64,000 bases of DNA from Aliiglaciecola sp. M165 (GTDB taxonomy: Bacteria > Pseudomonadota > Gammaproteobacteria > Enterobacterales > Alteromonadaceae): contig NZ_VKKH01000004.1 of assembly GCF_007197995.1 (NCBI RefSeq), forward strand, positions 434,001 to 498,000. Direction: 5' to 3'. Positions 36,575 to 45,983 of this stretch are shown here, piece after piece. The position numbers and the translations under genes are program-made. The notes below the pieces were generated by a model. The model was given only the letters and a program-made list of their open reading frames with translations, was not told the origin of the DNA and ran no database searches. Every line of letters starts with the position of its first letter. Positions within the stretch are counted from its first letter, which is position 1.

Positions 36575-37573
36575 TTAATCTGCTTTGCTGACATGCAAAG
36601 ACTCAGCTCGTGAGTCGCGACAAATTTCTGGGTTGTTCGCGCACAATTTTAGTTTGGCTTTTTTTGTTTCCGTTTCTACTTTATCTATCAGGATACGCTT
36701 GAGATGATTGCGTAGCCACGCAAGACCTTTATCTCTATCTTGCCGCTTATGCCATAAAAAGGAGACTTGCTGTGGGGCCACATCTACAGGCGGCATTGTT
36801 GCGGCAATGGTGTCTTCAATAATCGCTTCTGTTACAGCCACTGATGGTACTACGCTGATTAGGTTGCTAGTTTGTATAAGCTTAGTCACAGCGGAAAAGT
36901 GATTAACCGTTACCGCAATTCGTCTAGTCAGTCCATGCTGCATCAACACCTGATCCGTATAGCCTGTTGTATCGCCCGACAAAGAAACAAGCAAATGATC
37001 TGCCGCTGCAAATTCTTCTAAGCTCAAATCTTGTTTGGCAAGGGGATGGTTTTTTCGCATTACACAAAAATATGTGGGCGAGAAAATGAACTCAGAGCGA
37101 AACACGCTAGAAATCGCACCAGAGGCACCGATCACTAAATCTACTTCAGCATCTTCTAACACTTGTTCGGTATTAACGATGGTATATGGGATGGCGTGAA
37201 TATCGATGCCAGGCGCTTCGGACTCTATAATGCACCTTAGACTGGGCCATGCAATGTGGGCCACAATGTCGGTGATCGCAACGCGAAAGGTTCTTCTTGC
37301 TGTTGCGGGATCAAAACTCTTGGGATCCACCGCATCCGAAAGACTTATGAGCGGCTCTTTAATTTGTCCCCACAAATTTTGTGCAAACAACGTGGGTTGA
37401 ATGTTTCGCCCATCTTTAACAAATACTTCATCTTTCCAGGCTACGCGCATTCTGCTCACCGCATTGGATACGGCAGGTTGAGTCATGGCTAGCCTGTCGG
37501 CCGCTCGGGTTATAGACTTTTCAGTCATCACCGCATCAAATACCATCAACAGGTTAAGATCTTGGGGTCGCAT
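36575..37573 (-). CDS. LysR-family regulator divergent from a MexEF-OprN-like operon
   Basis: A 332-residue LysR-type regulator. The N-terminal helix-turn-helix is DLNLLMVFDAVMTEKS followed by AADRLAMTQPAVSNAVSRMR, closest in style to the MexT/NodD/LeuO branch (where VDLNLL and FVRxGR-like segments occur; here FVKDGRNIQPT). The C-terminal part is the effector-binding domain. It is divergent from an RND efflux operon, as mexT is near mexEF-oprN in Pseudomonas, so it is probably its activator. The ATG at 37573 has AAAGG upstream; an earlier ATG at 37630 is rejected. Confidence 0.85.
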   Translation of the reverse strand: MRPQDLNLLMVFDAVMTEKSITRAADRLAMTQPAVSNAVSRMRVAWKDEVFVKDGRNIQPTLFAQNLWGQIKEPLISLSDAVDPKSFDPATARRTFRVAITDIVAHIAWPSLRCIIESEAPGIDIHAIPYTIVNTEQVLEDAEVDLVIGASGAISSVFRSEFIFSPTYFCVMRKNHPLAKQDLSLEEFAAADHLLVSLSGDTTGYTDQVLMQHGLTRRIAVTVNHFSAVTKLIQTSNLISVVPSVAVTEAIIEDTIAATMPPVDVAPQQVSFLWHKRQDRDKGLAWLRNHLKRILIDKVETETKKAKLKLCANNPEICRDSRAESLHVSKAD

Positions 37574-37698
37574 TGTTTCACCTTTCTTAATTCTCATTAC
37601 ACGCCCTGCAAGAACAAGCATGCACACCAATACATCACTTTAAAAAATGTGTTCCATATATTTTTATAATTTTTTTTATTCATTCTAGACACCCATAC

Positions 37699-37732
37699 TT
37701 AGCTCCGTCAAATAAATTAGTTGAGGAGCTAA
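37699..37732 (+). promoter_or_regulatory. Inverted repeat covering the efflux-operon ribosome-binding site
   Basis: TTAGCTCC (37699-37706) is the exact inverse of GGAGCTAA (37725-37732). The right arm contains the GGAG ribosome-binding site of the adaptor gene. This could be a hairpin masking translation, or a LysR operator; the sequence cannot separate these. Confidence 0.5.
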
Positions 37733-37736
37733 CCCG

Positions 37737-39023
37737 ATGAGAACCCCAAAAACCCATTTAATATTGAATAATTGGTTGGGACTGGCAGCAGCAAGTGCCA
37801 TGTTATTTTTAAGTGCATGTGTCCCTGTTGATGACGTAGCTCAGCAGTCATCCCAGCAAGCCGCCCCACAAGTCACAGTCGCTGAAGTGGTTAATCAACG
37901 GCTCACTGAATGGGACGAATTTACTGGCCGCATTCAAGCACCGCAAACCGTAGACTTGCGCCCCCGTGTTTCAGGTTACATCGATTTTATTGCCTTTGAA
38001 GAAGGTAGTATTGTTGAAGTAGGAACCCCTTTATTCTTTATCGATAATCGCCCATTTAAAGCAGAAGTCAAACGCCTAAAAGCATCACTTGGCAATGCCA
38101 AAAGTCAGTTCGATTTGGCGCAAAAAGAATTCAAGCGAGCCAAAGAGCTAGTCAGCAAAAATGCGATATCTGTTGAATTACTTGATAGTCGCTCTGCAAG
38201 CTTGCAACAAGCTAAATCCAATGTGGATTCGGTCAGCGCGCAATTGGATATCGCCAAGCTCAATTTAAGCTATACACGTGTGGAGGCACCGATTACAGGT
38301 CGTGTTTCAAATGCGCTCATCACCCGCGGCAACTACGTTAACGCTGGTGACAGCTTGTTAACTACCATAGTGTCGACCAAAGAAGTGTATGCGTATTTTG
38401 ATGCAGATGAACAGACCTATTTAAAGTACAGCAAACTGGCCAAAGATGGCGATCGCCCAAGCTCACGTGATACAGCAAATCCCGTGTATATGGCGTTAGC
38501 TTCTGACAACGATTACCCCTACCAAGGTGTGATTGATTTTGTTGATAACACGGTTAATCAAACCACAGGAACCATTCGGGGCCGCGCGGTATTTGACAAC
38601 CAAGACGGGACGTTAATTCCTGGTTTGTTTGCCCGTATCAAATTGGTCGGCAGTGCTTCTTATGACGGTATATTGATCAATGACCGAGCTATCTCTACCG
38701 ACCTGAATAACAAATTTGTCTTGGTACTAGACGATAAAAACACCGTGCAATATCGCAAAGTGGAACTAGGCGAAAAGCTTAATGGCCTGCGTATTATCAA
38801 ATCTGGTTTGAATGCTGGCGAAAAGATTGTCGTCAAGGGTTTGCAACGTGTTCGTCCTGGTAGCCCGGTGTCACCTGAATTCACCCAAATGGCTTCAGAA
38901 GAAGTGATTGCACAGCTTCTCGCCCAACAACAACGTATCGATGCCGCTCGCAACGCAGGTCAGCTAGCTGATGCGTCTGACAAGGCGCTGAAAAACATCG
39001 CACGAGCAAACATCGGAGGCTAA
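37737..39023 (+). CDS. RND efflux periplasmic adaptor (MexE-like)
   Basis: A 428-residue membrane fusion protein with a lipoprotein signal (FLSAC, Cys28). The order barrel-lipoyl-hairpin-beta-barrel is visible: LRPRVSGYIDFIAFEEGSIV at the lipoyl half, a long coiled-coil (about 115-175), VEAPITGRVSNALITRGNYV, and a C-terminal segment VKGLQRVRPGSPV typical of MexE/AcrA adaptors. It links the inner-membrane pump to the outer channel. The pump gene begins 1 base after its stop. Confidence 0.92.
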   Translation: MRTPKTHLILNNWLGLAAASAMLFLSACVPVDDVAQQSSQQAAPQVTVAEVVNQRLTEWDEFTGRIQAPQTVDLRPRVSGYIDFIAFEEGSIVEVGTPLFFIDNRPFKAEVKRLKASLGNAKSQFDLAQKEFKRAKELVSKNAISVELLDSRSASLQQAKSNVDSVSAQLDIAKLNLSYTRVEAPITGRVSNALITRGNYVNAGDSLLTTIVSTKEVYAYFDADEQTYLKYSKLAKDGDRPSSRDTANPVYMALASDNDYPYQGVIDFVDNTVNQTTGTIRGRAVFDNQDGTLIPGLFARIKLVGSASYDGILINDRAISTDLNNKFVLVLDDKNTVQYRKVELGEKLNGLRIIKSGLNAGEKIVVKGLQRVRPGSPVSPEFTQMASEEVIAQLLAQQQRIDAARNAGQLADASDKALKNIARANIGG

Positions 39024-39024
39024 A

Positions 39025-42000
39025 ATGAACTTCTCACAATATTTCATCCATCGCCCCATTTTTGCAGCAGTGCTTTCTATTTTGATTTTTATCGGTGGTG
39101 CCATTGCTGTGTGGCAATTGCCCATCACAGAATACCCTGAAGTAGTGCCACCAACAGTGGTGGTGACTGCGAACTACCCCGGCGCCAATCCCAAAGTGAT
39201 CGCCGACACCGTTGCGGGCCCCCTAGAGCAGGAAATTCAGGGCACAGAGAACATGTTATACATGTCTTCTCAAGCAACCTCAGACGGCCGAATGACGCTA
39301 ACCGTTACCTTCGCCATTGGCAGTGACGTTGATAAATCACAAACCTTGGTTCAAAACCGCGTTAACCGTGCGTTGCCTCGTTTACCTCAAGTTGTGCAAC
39401 GTTTAGGGGTAGTCACACAAAAATCTTCTCCTGATTTGACCATGGTAGTTCACCTGACTTCACCAAGTGAAGAATATGACATGTTGTATCTGTCTAATTA
39501 CGCTCATTTGAATGTCAAAGACCAACTCAATGCCATTGATGGGGTTGGCGATGTACAACTTTTTGGTGCTGGGGAATACAGCATGCGTGTCTGGTTAGAT
39601 CCAGAAAAAGTCGCTGCACTGAATCTAAGTGCCATGGATGTGGTAAACGCAATTCAGGAACAAAACCAACAAGCAGCCGCAGGTAGCCTGGGTGCGCAAC
39701 CAACTGGCAGCAATGAATTTCAGCTTTTAATTAATGTTAAGGGGCGTTTAAGCAGCGAAGAAGAGTTTGGCAATATCATTGTCAAAGTCGGCGAGAACGG
39801 TCAAATTAGTCGTTTGAAAGACGTTGCAAACGTTGAGCTAGGTTCTGATTTTTATGCTCTTCGTTCGTTGTTAAACAATAAACAAGCCGTTGCTTTGCCT
39901 ATTTTCCAAAGTCCCGGCTCAAATGCGATTGAGATTTCCGATAATGTTCGCGCCACCATGGCTGAGCTGAAAAAGACCTTTCCACAAGGTGTTGATTATT
40001 CGATCGTTTATGACCCTACTGTATTTGTGCGCGGCTCCATTGAAGCGGTTGTTAAAACCCTTCTTGAAGCGGTGTTATTGGTCGTTATCGTCATTATCTT
40101 GTTTTTGCAAACTTGGCGTGCTTCCATCATCCCATTAGTAGCAGTGCCCGTATCCTTGGTTGGTACTTTTGCAGTAATGCATATGATGGGATTTTCGCTA
40201 AACGCGCTGTCTTTGTTTGGGTTAGTTTTGGCCATCGGCATAGTCGTGGATGATGCCATTGTGGTGGTGGAAAATGTAGAACGTAATATCGAAGAAGGAT
40301 TAAGCCCCCTTGAAGCCACACAAAAGGCCATGAAAGAAGTCACTGGCCCTATCGTTGCGACAACCTTGGTATTGGCAGCAGTCTTTATTCCTACAGCGTT
40401 TATGTCTGGTTTAACTGGACAATTTTATAAACAGTTTGCATTGACCATTACTATTTCCACGTTTATTTCTGCGTTTAATTCATTGACCTTAAGCCCTGCG
40501 CTGTCAGCTTTGTTGCTCAAACCTAAATCTGAGAGTCAAGACTGGCTGACTCGCGCCATGGACAAGACCTTTTCAACCTGGTTATTCAAACCCTTCAATC
40601 GTTTGTTTAACCGCGGTGAAAAAGCCTATAGTTTCACAGTCAAAAAAGTTGTGCGCTCAAGTGGCATTGTGATGGTCTTGTATGCAGGATTATTAGCCCT
40701 GACCTATCAACAGTTTGCGGCAACTCCAACAGGTTATGTACCAAGCCAAGACAAACAGTATTTAGTGTCTTTTGCACAGTTACCTGATGCATCGTCGCTG
40801 GACCGCACTGAGGATGTGATCCGCGAAATGTCACGGATTGCACTTGAGCACCCTGGTGTTGAATCAGCGGTTGCCTTTCCAGGATTGAATATCAATGGTT
40901 TCACCAACAGTCCTTCAAGCGGTATTGTATTTGTCACATTGAAAGACTTTGATGAACGCACCACAGACGAATTGTCAGCCGATGCAATTGCAGGTCAATT
41001 AGGACAACAATTTGGTGCTATCCAAGATGCATTTATCGCCATCTTCCCGCCCCCACCCGTGCAAGGACTCGGCACAATTGGTGGTTTCAGACTACAAATT
41101 CAGGACAAAGCAAACCTTGGTTATGATGCGCTTTATGGTGTCACGCAGGAAGTGCTGCAAAAAGCCTGGGCTACTCCTGAACTAACCGGCATTTTTTCCA
41201 GCTATCAGGTGAACGTTCCTCAACTTGATGTTGAAATTGATCGTGACAAAGCCAAAGCACAAGGTGTGGCAATAAACGACATATTCTCAACCATGCAGGT
41301 CTATCTTGGGTCTTTGTATGTGAACGATTTCAATCAATTTGGTCGCACTTACCAAGTCAATGTGCAAGCCATAGATAGCTTCCGTCAAGAGCCAGAGCAA
41401 ATTGCCCAATTGAAAGTCCGCAATGCCAATGGTGATATGATCCCACTCGGCTCATTTGTCAACGTGGAGTATGTTGCAGGGCCGGATCGCGTTATGCACT
41501 ACAACGGCTTTAAAACTGCAGAAATCAACGGTGCACCCGCTGCGGGTTTCAGCTCTGGTGAAGCGCAAGCGGCAATCGAAAAAATATTGGATGAAACCCT
41601 GCCCATTGGTATGAGCTATGAGTGGACAGATCTTACTTACCAGCAAATCTTGGCAGGCAATACCGCGTTGTTGGTGTTCCCGTTGGTCGTGTTACTGGTT
41701 TTCCTAGTGTTGGCCGCTCAATACGAAAGTTTAAGTCTGCCTTTGGCCATTATCTTGATTGTACCTATGACGCTCTTATCTGCCATGACAGGCGTGATCC
41801 TCTCGGGAGGAGACAACAATATCTTTACCCAGATAGGATTGATTGTGCTGGTTGGCCTTGCCACTAAAAATGCCATTTTGATTGTCGAGTTTGCCAAGGA
41901 AAAAGAAGAGCAAGGACTGAAATTAATGGACGCACTGATGGAGGCTACTCGCCTGCGCTTGCGCCCAATATTAATGACATCTTTTGCGTTTATCATGGGC

Positions 42001-42219
42001 GTAGTCCCTATGGCCTTCTCAAGTGGTGCGGGCGCTGAAATGCGCGAAGCCATGGGGATCACTGTGTTCTCAGGCATGATTGGCGTAACCATCTTTGGCT
42101 TAGTACTTACCCCAGTATTCTATCACCTCGTACGCCGCTCATCGGCCAACAAGGACGAATTAACAAACAATCCGTCAACCTTCAATGAAAACTCAGAGGA
42201 GAACCGCCATGCAGCTTAA
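39025..42219 (+). CDS. RND multidrug efflux pump (MexF-like HAE1 transporter)
   Basis: A 1064-residue inner-membrane proton antiporter of the HAE1 group. Twelve membrane segments, two large periplasmic loops and the internal duplication are present. The proton-relay aspartates are in AIGIVVDDAIVVVENVERN; other blocks are FIHRPIFAAVLSILIFIGG at the N-terminus, TEYPEVVPPTVVV, and LVGLATKNAILIVEFAKE in the second half. It expels drugs or toxic metabolites. The outer-membrane gene overlaps its 3' end by 11 bases. Confidence 0.95.
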   Translation: MNFSQYFIHRPIFAAVLSILIFIGGAIAVWQLPITEYPEVVPPTVVVTANYPGANPKVIADTVAGPLEQEIQGTENMLYMSSQATSDGRMTLTVTFAIGSDVDKSQTLVQNRVNRALPRLPQVVQRLGVVTQKSSPDLTMVVHLTSPSEEYDMLYLSNYAHLNVKDQLNAIDGVGDVQLFGAGEYSMRVWLDPEKVAALNLSAMDVVNAIQEQNQQAAAGSLGAQPTGSNEFQLLINVKGRLSSEEEFGNIIVKVGENGQISRLKDVANVELGSDFYALRSLLNNKQAVALPIFQSPGSNAIEISDNVRATMAELKKTFPQGVDYSIVYDPTVFVRGSIEAVVKTLLEAVLLVVIVIILFLQTWRASIIPLVAVPVSLVGTFAVMHMMGFSLNALSLFGLVLAIGIVVDDAIVVVENVERNIEEGLSPLEATQKAMKEVTGPIVATTLVLAAVFIPTAFMSGLTGQFYKQFALTITISTFISAFNSLTLSPALSALLLKPKSESQDWLTRAMDKTFSTWLFKPFNRLFNRGEKAYSFTVKKVVRSSGIVMVLYAGLLALTYQQFAATPTGYVPSQDKQYLVSFAQLPDASSLDRTEDVIREMSRIALEHPGVESAVAFPGLNINGFTNSPSSGIVFVTLKDFDERTTDELSADAIAGQLGQQFGAIQDAFIAIFPPPPVQGLGTIGGFRLQIQDKANLGYDALYGVTQEVLQKAWATPELTGIFSSYQVNVPQLDVEIDRDKAKAQGVAINDIFSTMQVYLGSLYVNDFNQFGRTYQVNVQAIDSFRQEPEQIAQLKVRNANGDMIPLGSFVNVEYVAGPDRVMHYNGFKTAEINGAPAAGFSSGEAQAAIEKILDETLPIGMSYEWTDLTYQQILAGNTALLVFPLVVLLVFLVLAAQYESLSLPLAIILIVPMTLLSAMTGVILSGGDNNIFTQIGLIVLVGLATKNAILIVEFAKEKEEQGLKLMDALMEATRLRLRPILMTSFAFIMGVVPMAFSSGAGAEMREAMGITVFSGMIGVTIFGLVLTPVFYHLVRRSSANKDELTNNPSTFNENSEENRHAA

Positions 42220-43681
42220 AAAGTCCTTAGCCATAAGTGTATTAATGGCATCTCTGACACTGGCCGGTTGTGCCAACGTTGTTGCTGACTATCAATCGCC
42301 GTTAGAAGCAACGTCGTTGGTGTCAAGCAGTATCACTAAGCACAATGTTGATATAGCCGCACAACAGCTGCAATGGTGGAAAAATTTCGACGATCAGGAT
42401 TTAGATCAGCTAATTGCACTCACGTTGAAGCAGAATCCATCTTTAAAAATAGCCCGTGCTAACGTTGACGCCGCTTATGCCGTGTTTCGCGATACTGACA
42501 ATAACAACAGCATTCAAGGTGACGTTGGTGCGTCTTACACTGCCCAAGATCAGGCTGTACCTGGATTATCTGATCAACGAGTGAATACCCGCACTTACCG
42601 GGCAGGCGCGGATCTTCGCTGGAGTTTGGATTTGTTCAATAAATTGGAGTATGCCGCGCGCGCCGCTAAAGCCAATGCCAAACAACAGGAATACGCCTGG
42701 CAAGAGGTGAAAGTTAACTTAATTGCTCAAACGACGGCTTTATTCGGCGAGCTCAAAGCGTTGCAAGCTCGCACTCTGGTTGCGCAACAAAATGTGCAAA
42801 GTCTGACTAAGACTGAAGCGGTTATTCAAGCTCGGCTCGATGCTGGCTTTTCTTCCGAGCTAGATTTATTGCGTATCCAATCACAGGTAAAAGGGGTAGA
42901 AGCCAGTATTCCAGGATTAAAAGCTCAGCAAGCAAGGGTGACAAATACCCTATTAGCTCTCGCGGGATTGTCGCCAAATGATAGGTCGCTTTCATTGTTT
43001 TCTGATGAAGCCTTCTCGCTAAAAAGCAACATTCGTTCGCTATCCATCAAGCGCCCTATCGCCATTGGTACCAGCCAAGCGTTGCTCAAACGTCGGCCTG
43101 ATGTTTACGCAGCTGAACGTCAACTTGCCGCAGCTAACAGTCAACTTGGTTTTGAAACAGCTAGCTTATATCCGGACATCAGCGTCAGTGGCTTTGTTGG
43201 TTTTTTGTCCGGTGATATCGCAAATTTGGGTAACCAAACCAAAGCTTGGTCAATTGCTCCGAGTATTAGCTGGCCAGCCTTTGATTTAGATTCAGTAGAC
43301 GCCAGAATCGATACTGCTGACGCCAATATCAAAGCCGCTGCAGCGCAATTCGAACGAACCGTATTGGATGCACTTAACGAAGCCCAAACCGCCTTGCAGG
43401 TGTATACCCAAAGTCAAAAGCAGTTAAATTTATTGGAGATGCAAGTCGACGCAAGTGAAAAAGCGCTTAATCTTGCTCAACTTCAATACGATGCAGGCTC
43501 AATTGATTTACTCGTGCTATTAGACGCAGAGCGCTCGGTCTTGGCAGCGAAAGACAATCTAGCCCAAACTCAAGCCATAGTGTTCTCAAACATAATTGAG
43601 ATCTATCGTGCTTTTGGTGGCAACCTGATAAGTCCTGACTCAATTGAAACAGAACGGTCACTTTTGGTGGCTCATTTTTGA
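42209..43681 (+). CDS. RND outer membrane factor lipoprotein (OprN/OprM-like)
   Basis: A 490-residue TolC-type lipoprotein (LTLAGC, Cys21) of the NodT/OprM family, with the two internal OEP repeats: IALTLKQNPSLKIARANVD and LLKRRPDVYAAERQLAAANS near 290-310. The coiled-coil and barrel segments are of normal length. It completes a three-part efflux system with the two upstream genes. The ATG at 42209 follows GAGGAGA; the frame start at 42185 is rejected because it would add a non-signal leader. Confidence 0.92.
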   Translation: MQLKKSLAISVLMASLTLAGCANVVADYQSPLEATSLVSSSITKHNVDIAAQQLQWWKNFDDQDLDQLIALTLKQNPSLKIARANVDAAYAVFRDTDNNNSIQGDVGASYTAQDQAVPGLSDQRVNTRTYRAGADLRWSLDLFNKLEYAARAAKANAKQQEYAWQEVKVNLIAQTTALFGELKALQARTLVAQQNVQSLTKTEAVIQARLDAGFSSELDLLRIQSQVKGVEASIPGLKAQQARVTNTLLALAGLSPNDRSLSLFSDEAFSLKSNIRSLSIKRPIAIGTSQALLKRRPDVYAAERQLAAANSQLGFETASLYPDISVSGFVGFLSGDIANLGNQTKAWSIAPSISWPAFDLDSVDARIDTADANIKAAAAQFERTVLDALNEAQTALQVYTQSQKQLNLLEMQVDASEKALNLAQLQYDAGSIDLLVLLDAERSVLAAKDNLAQTQAIVFSNIIEIYRAFGGNLISPDSIETERSLLVAHF

Positions 43682-43842
43682 TGCAGTAGTTTTTCTGCTC
43701 ACCGCCTGTGCGCTTTTGGGTGTTAGGTTTGTTTTTAATGTTGTTCCTCAACTGAAACAAAAACGGCCTTGCACCCAAATTTCATCTCAAAACCCCTATT
43801 TTTGTATCTTTGCAAGCTGCAACTGCAATTCTGCGTAGGGCT

Positions 43843-43890
43843 ATACCAATCCACACAAGGAAGTGATCACTTCTTTATGTGGATTGGTAT
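43843..43890. repeat. 48-bp near-perfect palindrome
   Basis: Outer arms ATACCAATCCACA (43843-43855) and TGTGGATTGGTAT (43878-43890) are exact inverses, and the centre GAAGTGATCACTTC is also self-complementary. Only two of 24 base pairs mismatch. A related fragment is at 4206-4235. It lies at the end of the efflux operon and could act as a terminator in both directions or be a dispersed palindromic element. Confidence 0.75.
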
Positions 43891-43916
43891 TAATTAAAAG
43901 ACTAATCCGTATTCGA

Positions 43917-43973
43917 TTGACAAAGCTGTAGAGCTCGCATAATCTTGTGTCTTATATAAGACCAATATAAGAC
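43917..43973 (+). promoter_or_regulatory. Promoter and GntR operator of the reductase-dioxygenase-exporter operon
   Basis: -35 TTGACA (43917-43922), 15-base spacer, -10 CATAAT (43938-43943), then the perfect 14-bp palindrome GTCTTATATAAGAC (43949-43962) over the expected transcription start. A second half-site TATAAGAC follows at 43966-43973, 11 bases later and on the same DNA face. The same core lies before the TonB receptor (50563-50574) and the GH31 operon (55796-55807). It is a candidate binding site of the GntR protein at 55966. Confidence 0.78.
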
Positions 43974-43980
43974 CCAGACT

Positions 43981-44946
43981 ATGTCCCTGACCCACACCCA
44001 TATGCACAAAGTTGGCTTTGGTTTATGGAAAATTGATCCTAAAGATTGTGCCCAAGTCGTTTATGATGCCATTAAAGCGGGCTACCGCCACTTAGACAGC
44101 GCTTGCGATTACGGAAACGAAAAGCAAGTTGGCGAAGGCATTGCAAGAGCAATTGCTGATGGCTTGGTGACCCGAGAAGAGTTGTGGATCACCTCAAAAC
44201 TTTGGAATACATTCCACGCAAAGGAACACGTTGAACCTGCTTTGCAACGCACCTTGAATGACCTGCAGTTAGACTATTTGGACTTGTATCTTATTCATTT
44301 TCCCATTGCGCAGCCTTATGTGGATTTTGACGTTCGATATCCACCGGAGTGGATTACCGATCCCGACGCCGACACTCCCTGCATGGAACTTGCTCCTGTA
44401 CCACTTTCCGAGACCTGGCAAGCCATGGAAGCATTAGTGAACAAGAGCCTGGTAAAAGAAATTGGGGTGTGTAACTACAACTCTGGATTGTTAAATGACT
44501 TAATGGCTTATTCGACCATTAAACCGAGCAGTTTGCAGATTGAGAGCCACCCTTACTTAACCCAAGAAAGACTTATCCGGTTGGCTAATCACTACAATAT
44601 TCAAGTTACCGCTTTTTCTCCGCTTGGTGCCCTGTCGTATCTTGAACTGGACATGGCCGGTGCCAGCGAATCAGTATTAGAACAACCCGCAGTAAAAGCA
44701 GCGGCAAGTCGGCTCGGTAGAACGCCTGCCCAAGTCGTTTTGCGTTGGGGTGTGCAGCGTGGGACAGCAATCATTCCGAAAACAACAAAAAAAGCGCGCA
44801 TGGCAGAGAACTTGGCACTGTTTGATTTCGAGTTAAACGAAGACGAAATGCAACAAATATCAGCATTAAACAGCAATCGTCGGTTCAATGACCCTGGTGA
44901 TTTCTGCGAGGCTGCGTTTAATACTTTTTATCCTATTTACGATTAA
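43981..44946 (+). CDS. Aldo/keto reductase, candidate 6-oxo-glucose reductase of a sulfoquinovose pathway
   Basis: A 321-residue NAD(P)H-dependent reductase of the xylose-reductase-like AKR2 group. The catalytic tetrad is complete: Asp39, Tyr44 (HLDSACDYGNE), Lys73 (ITSKLWN) and His106 (LIHFPIA). The C-terminal cofactor block is IIPKTTKKARMAEN. By sequence alone it would be named D-xylose reductase. By context (dioxygenase and anion exporter in the same operon, GH31 glycosidase in the same regulon) I infer that it reduces the 6-oxo-glucose left after desulfonation of sulfoquinovose to glucose, as the reductases SmoB/SquG do in known pathways. No xylitol dehydrogenase or xylulokinase is present. 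No ribosome-binding site precedes the ATG, so a leaderless or later start (44002) is possible. Confidence 0.82.
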   Translation: MSLTHTHMHKVGFGLWKIDPKDCAQVVYDAIKAGYRHLDSACDYGNEKQVGEGIARAIADGLVTREELWITSKLWNTFHAKEHVEPALQRTLNDLQLDYLDLYLIHFPIAQPYVDFDVRYPPEWITDPDADTPCMELAPVPLSETWQAMEALVNKSLVKEIGVCNYNSGLLNDLMAYSTIKPSSLQIESHPYLTQERLIRLANHYNIQVTAFSPLGALSYLELDMAGASESVLEQPAVKAAASRLGRTPAQVVLRWGVQRGTAIIPKTTKKARMAENLALFDFELNEDEMQQISALNSNRRFNDPGDFCEAAFNTFYPIYD

Positions 44947-44958
44947 AACGAGGTCACA

Positions 44959-45942
44959 GTGGATCATTTAACCTTTACGCCAGTCGACAAACAAATCCAC
45001 GACGGAAAGCACGTCTTTCCGCAAGTGATCGTAAATGACGGGTCGATTAAGAGCGTTGACGAGTGCAAACAGTGGATTAAAAACAACCTAGCCGATTTAG
45101 AACAAGCACTTGCTGACTCTGGTGCCGTGCTTTTTCGTGGTTTTCCGGTAGATTCTGCTGAATCATTTGACGAATTTAGCAATGCGTTTGATTATCCAAA
45201 TTTTACGTATCAAGAATCACTTTCAAACGCGGTTCGGATCAACTTTACTGAACGTGTGTTCACAGCTAACGAAGCGCCAAAAGATGTAGATATATATCTG
45301 CATCACGAAATGGCCCAAACGCCTATTTCGCCGAGCAAATTGTTTTTCTTCTGCCAATCAGCAGCTGATCAGGGAGGAGCAACGCCGTTGTGTCGATCAG
45401 ACATGTTGTTCGACGAATTGCGTAATCAACAACCTGAATTGGCACAGAATTTCATTAGTAAGGGGTTAAAGTATACAACGCACATGCCTGCCGAAAATGA
45501 TCCCAACTCGGGTCAAGGTCGAAGCTGGAAAAGTACCTTGAGTGTCGACAGTATCGAAGAAGCAGAGGCAAAACTGTCTGATTTGGGGTATACCTGGAAA
45601 TGGTTAGTAGATGGCAGTTTAAAAGCGACCACGCCAGTATTGCCCGCTGTGATCCAAATGGGTGAAGAGCGCCAAGTTTTTTACAATCAACTTATTGCGG
45701 CCTACATGGGATGGAAAGGCGTGAAAGAAGACCCCTCTAGCGCTATTACCTATGGCGACGGCACCCATATACCCGTTGAAGGGTTAGAATTAGCAACAAG
45801 ATTGGCCAACGATTTCACTTTTGATTTGGAATGGCAAGATGGTGATGTCGCCTTGGTTGACAACTATTTGACTATGCACGGCAGAAGGTCATATTCTGGT
45901 GATAGAAAGCGCCAAGTTTTAGTTGCATTGGCGATTGACTAG
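44959..45942 (+). CDS. TauD/TfdA-family dioxygenase, candidate sulfoquinovose dioxygenase
   Basis: A 327-residue Fe(II)/2-oxoglutarate dioxygenase. The iron triad is visible: His115 and Glu117 (IYLHHEMAQT) and His307 (YLTMHGRRSY), with the 2-oxoglutarate-binding Arg just after it. The family includes TauD, which oxygenates taurine next to the sulfonate so that sulfite leaves. Known oxygenolytic sulfoquinovose degraders use a TauD-type enzyme (SqoD) to give sulfite and 6-oxo-glucose; the neighbouring reductase and exporter fit that role. The metal motif HxE, where TauD has HxD, places it in the SyrP/clavaminate-synthase-like branch, so the substrate is not settled by sequence. The GTG start has GAGGT 5 bases upstream. 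Confidence 0.85.
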   Translation: MDHLTFTPVDKQIHDGKHVFPQVIVNDGSIKSVDECKQWIKNNLADLEQALADSGAVLFRGFPVDSAESFDEFSNAFDYPNFTYQESLSNAVRINFTERVFTANEAPKDVDIYLHHEMAQTPISPSKLFFFCQSAADQGGATPLCRSDMLFDELRNQQPELAQNFISKGLKYTTHMPAENDPNSGQGRSWKSTLSVDSIEEAEAKLSDLGYTWKWLVDGSLKATTPVLPAVIQMGEERQVFYNQLIAAYMGWKGVKEDPSSAITYGDGTHIPVEGLELATRLANDFTFDLEWQDGDVALVDNYLTMHGRRSYSGDRKRQVLVALAID

Positions 45943-45983
45943 GTCGATGCGTCATTGCTGTCTAAAACAGGAGTTTGTCTTCA

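Larger units (their letters stand above)
43682..43980. other. Intergenic region with palindrome, promoter and operator of the sulfonate operon
   Basis: 299 bases between the efflux operon and the reductase operon. It holds a 48-bp palindrome (43843-43890), a -35/-10 pair (43917-43943) and the GntR operator candidate (43949-43973), each listed separately. No gene is seen. Confidence 0.6.
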
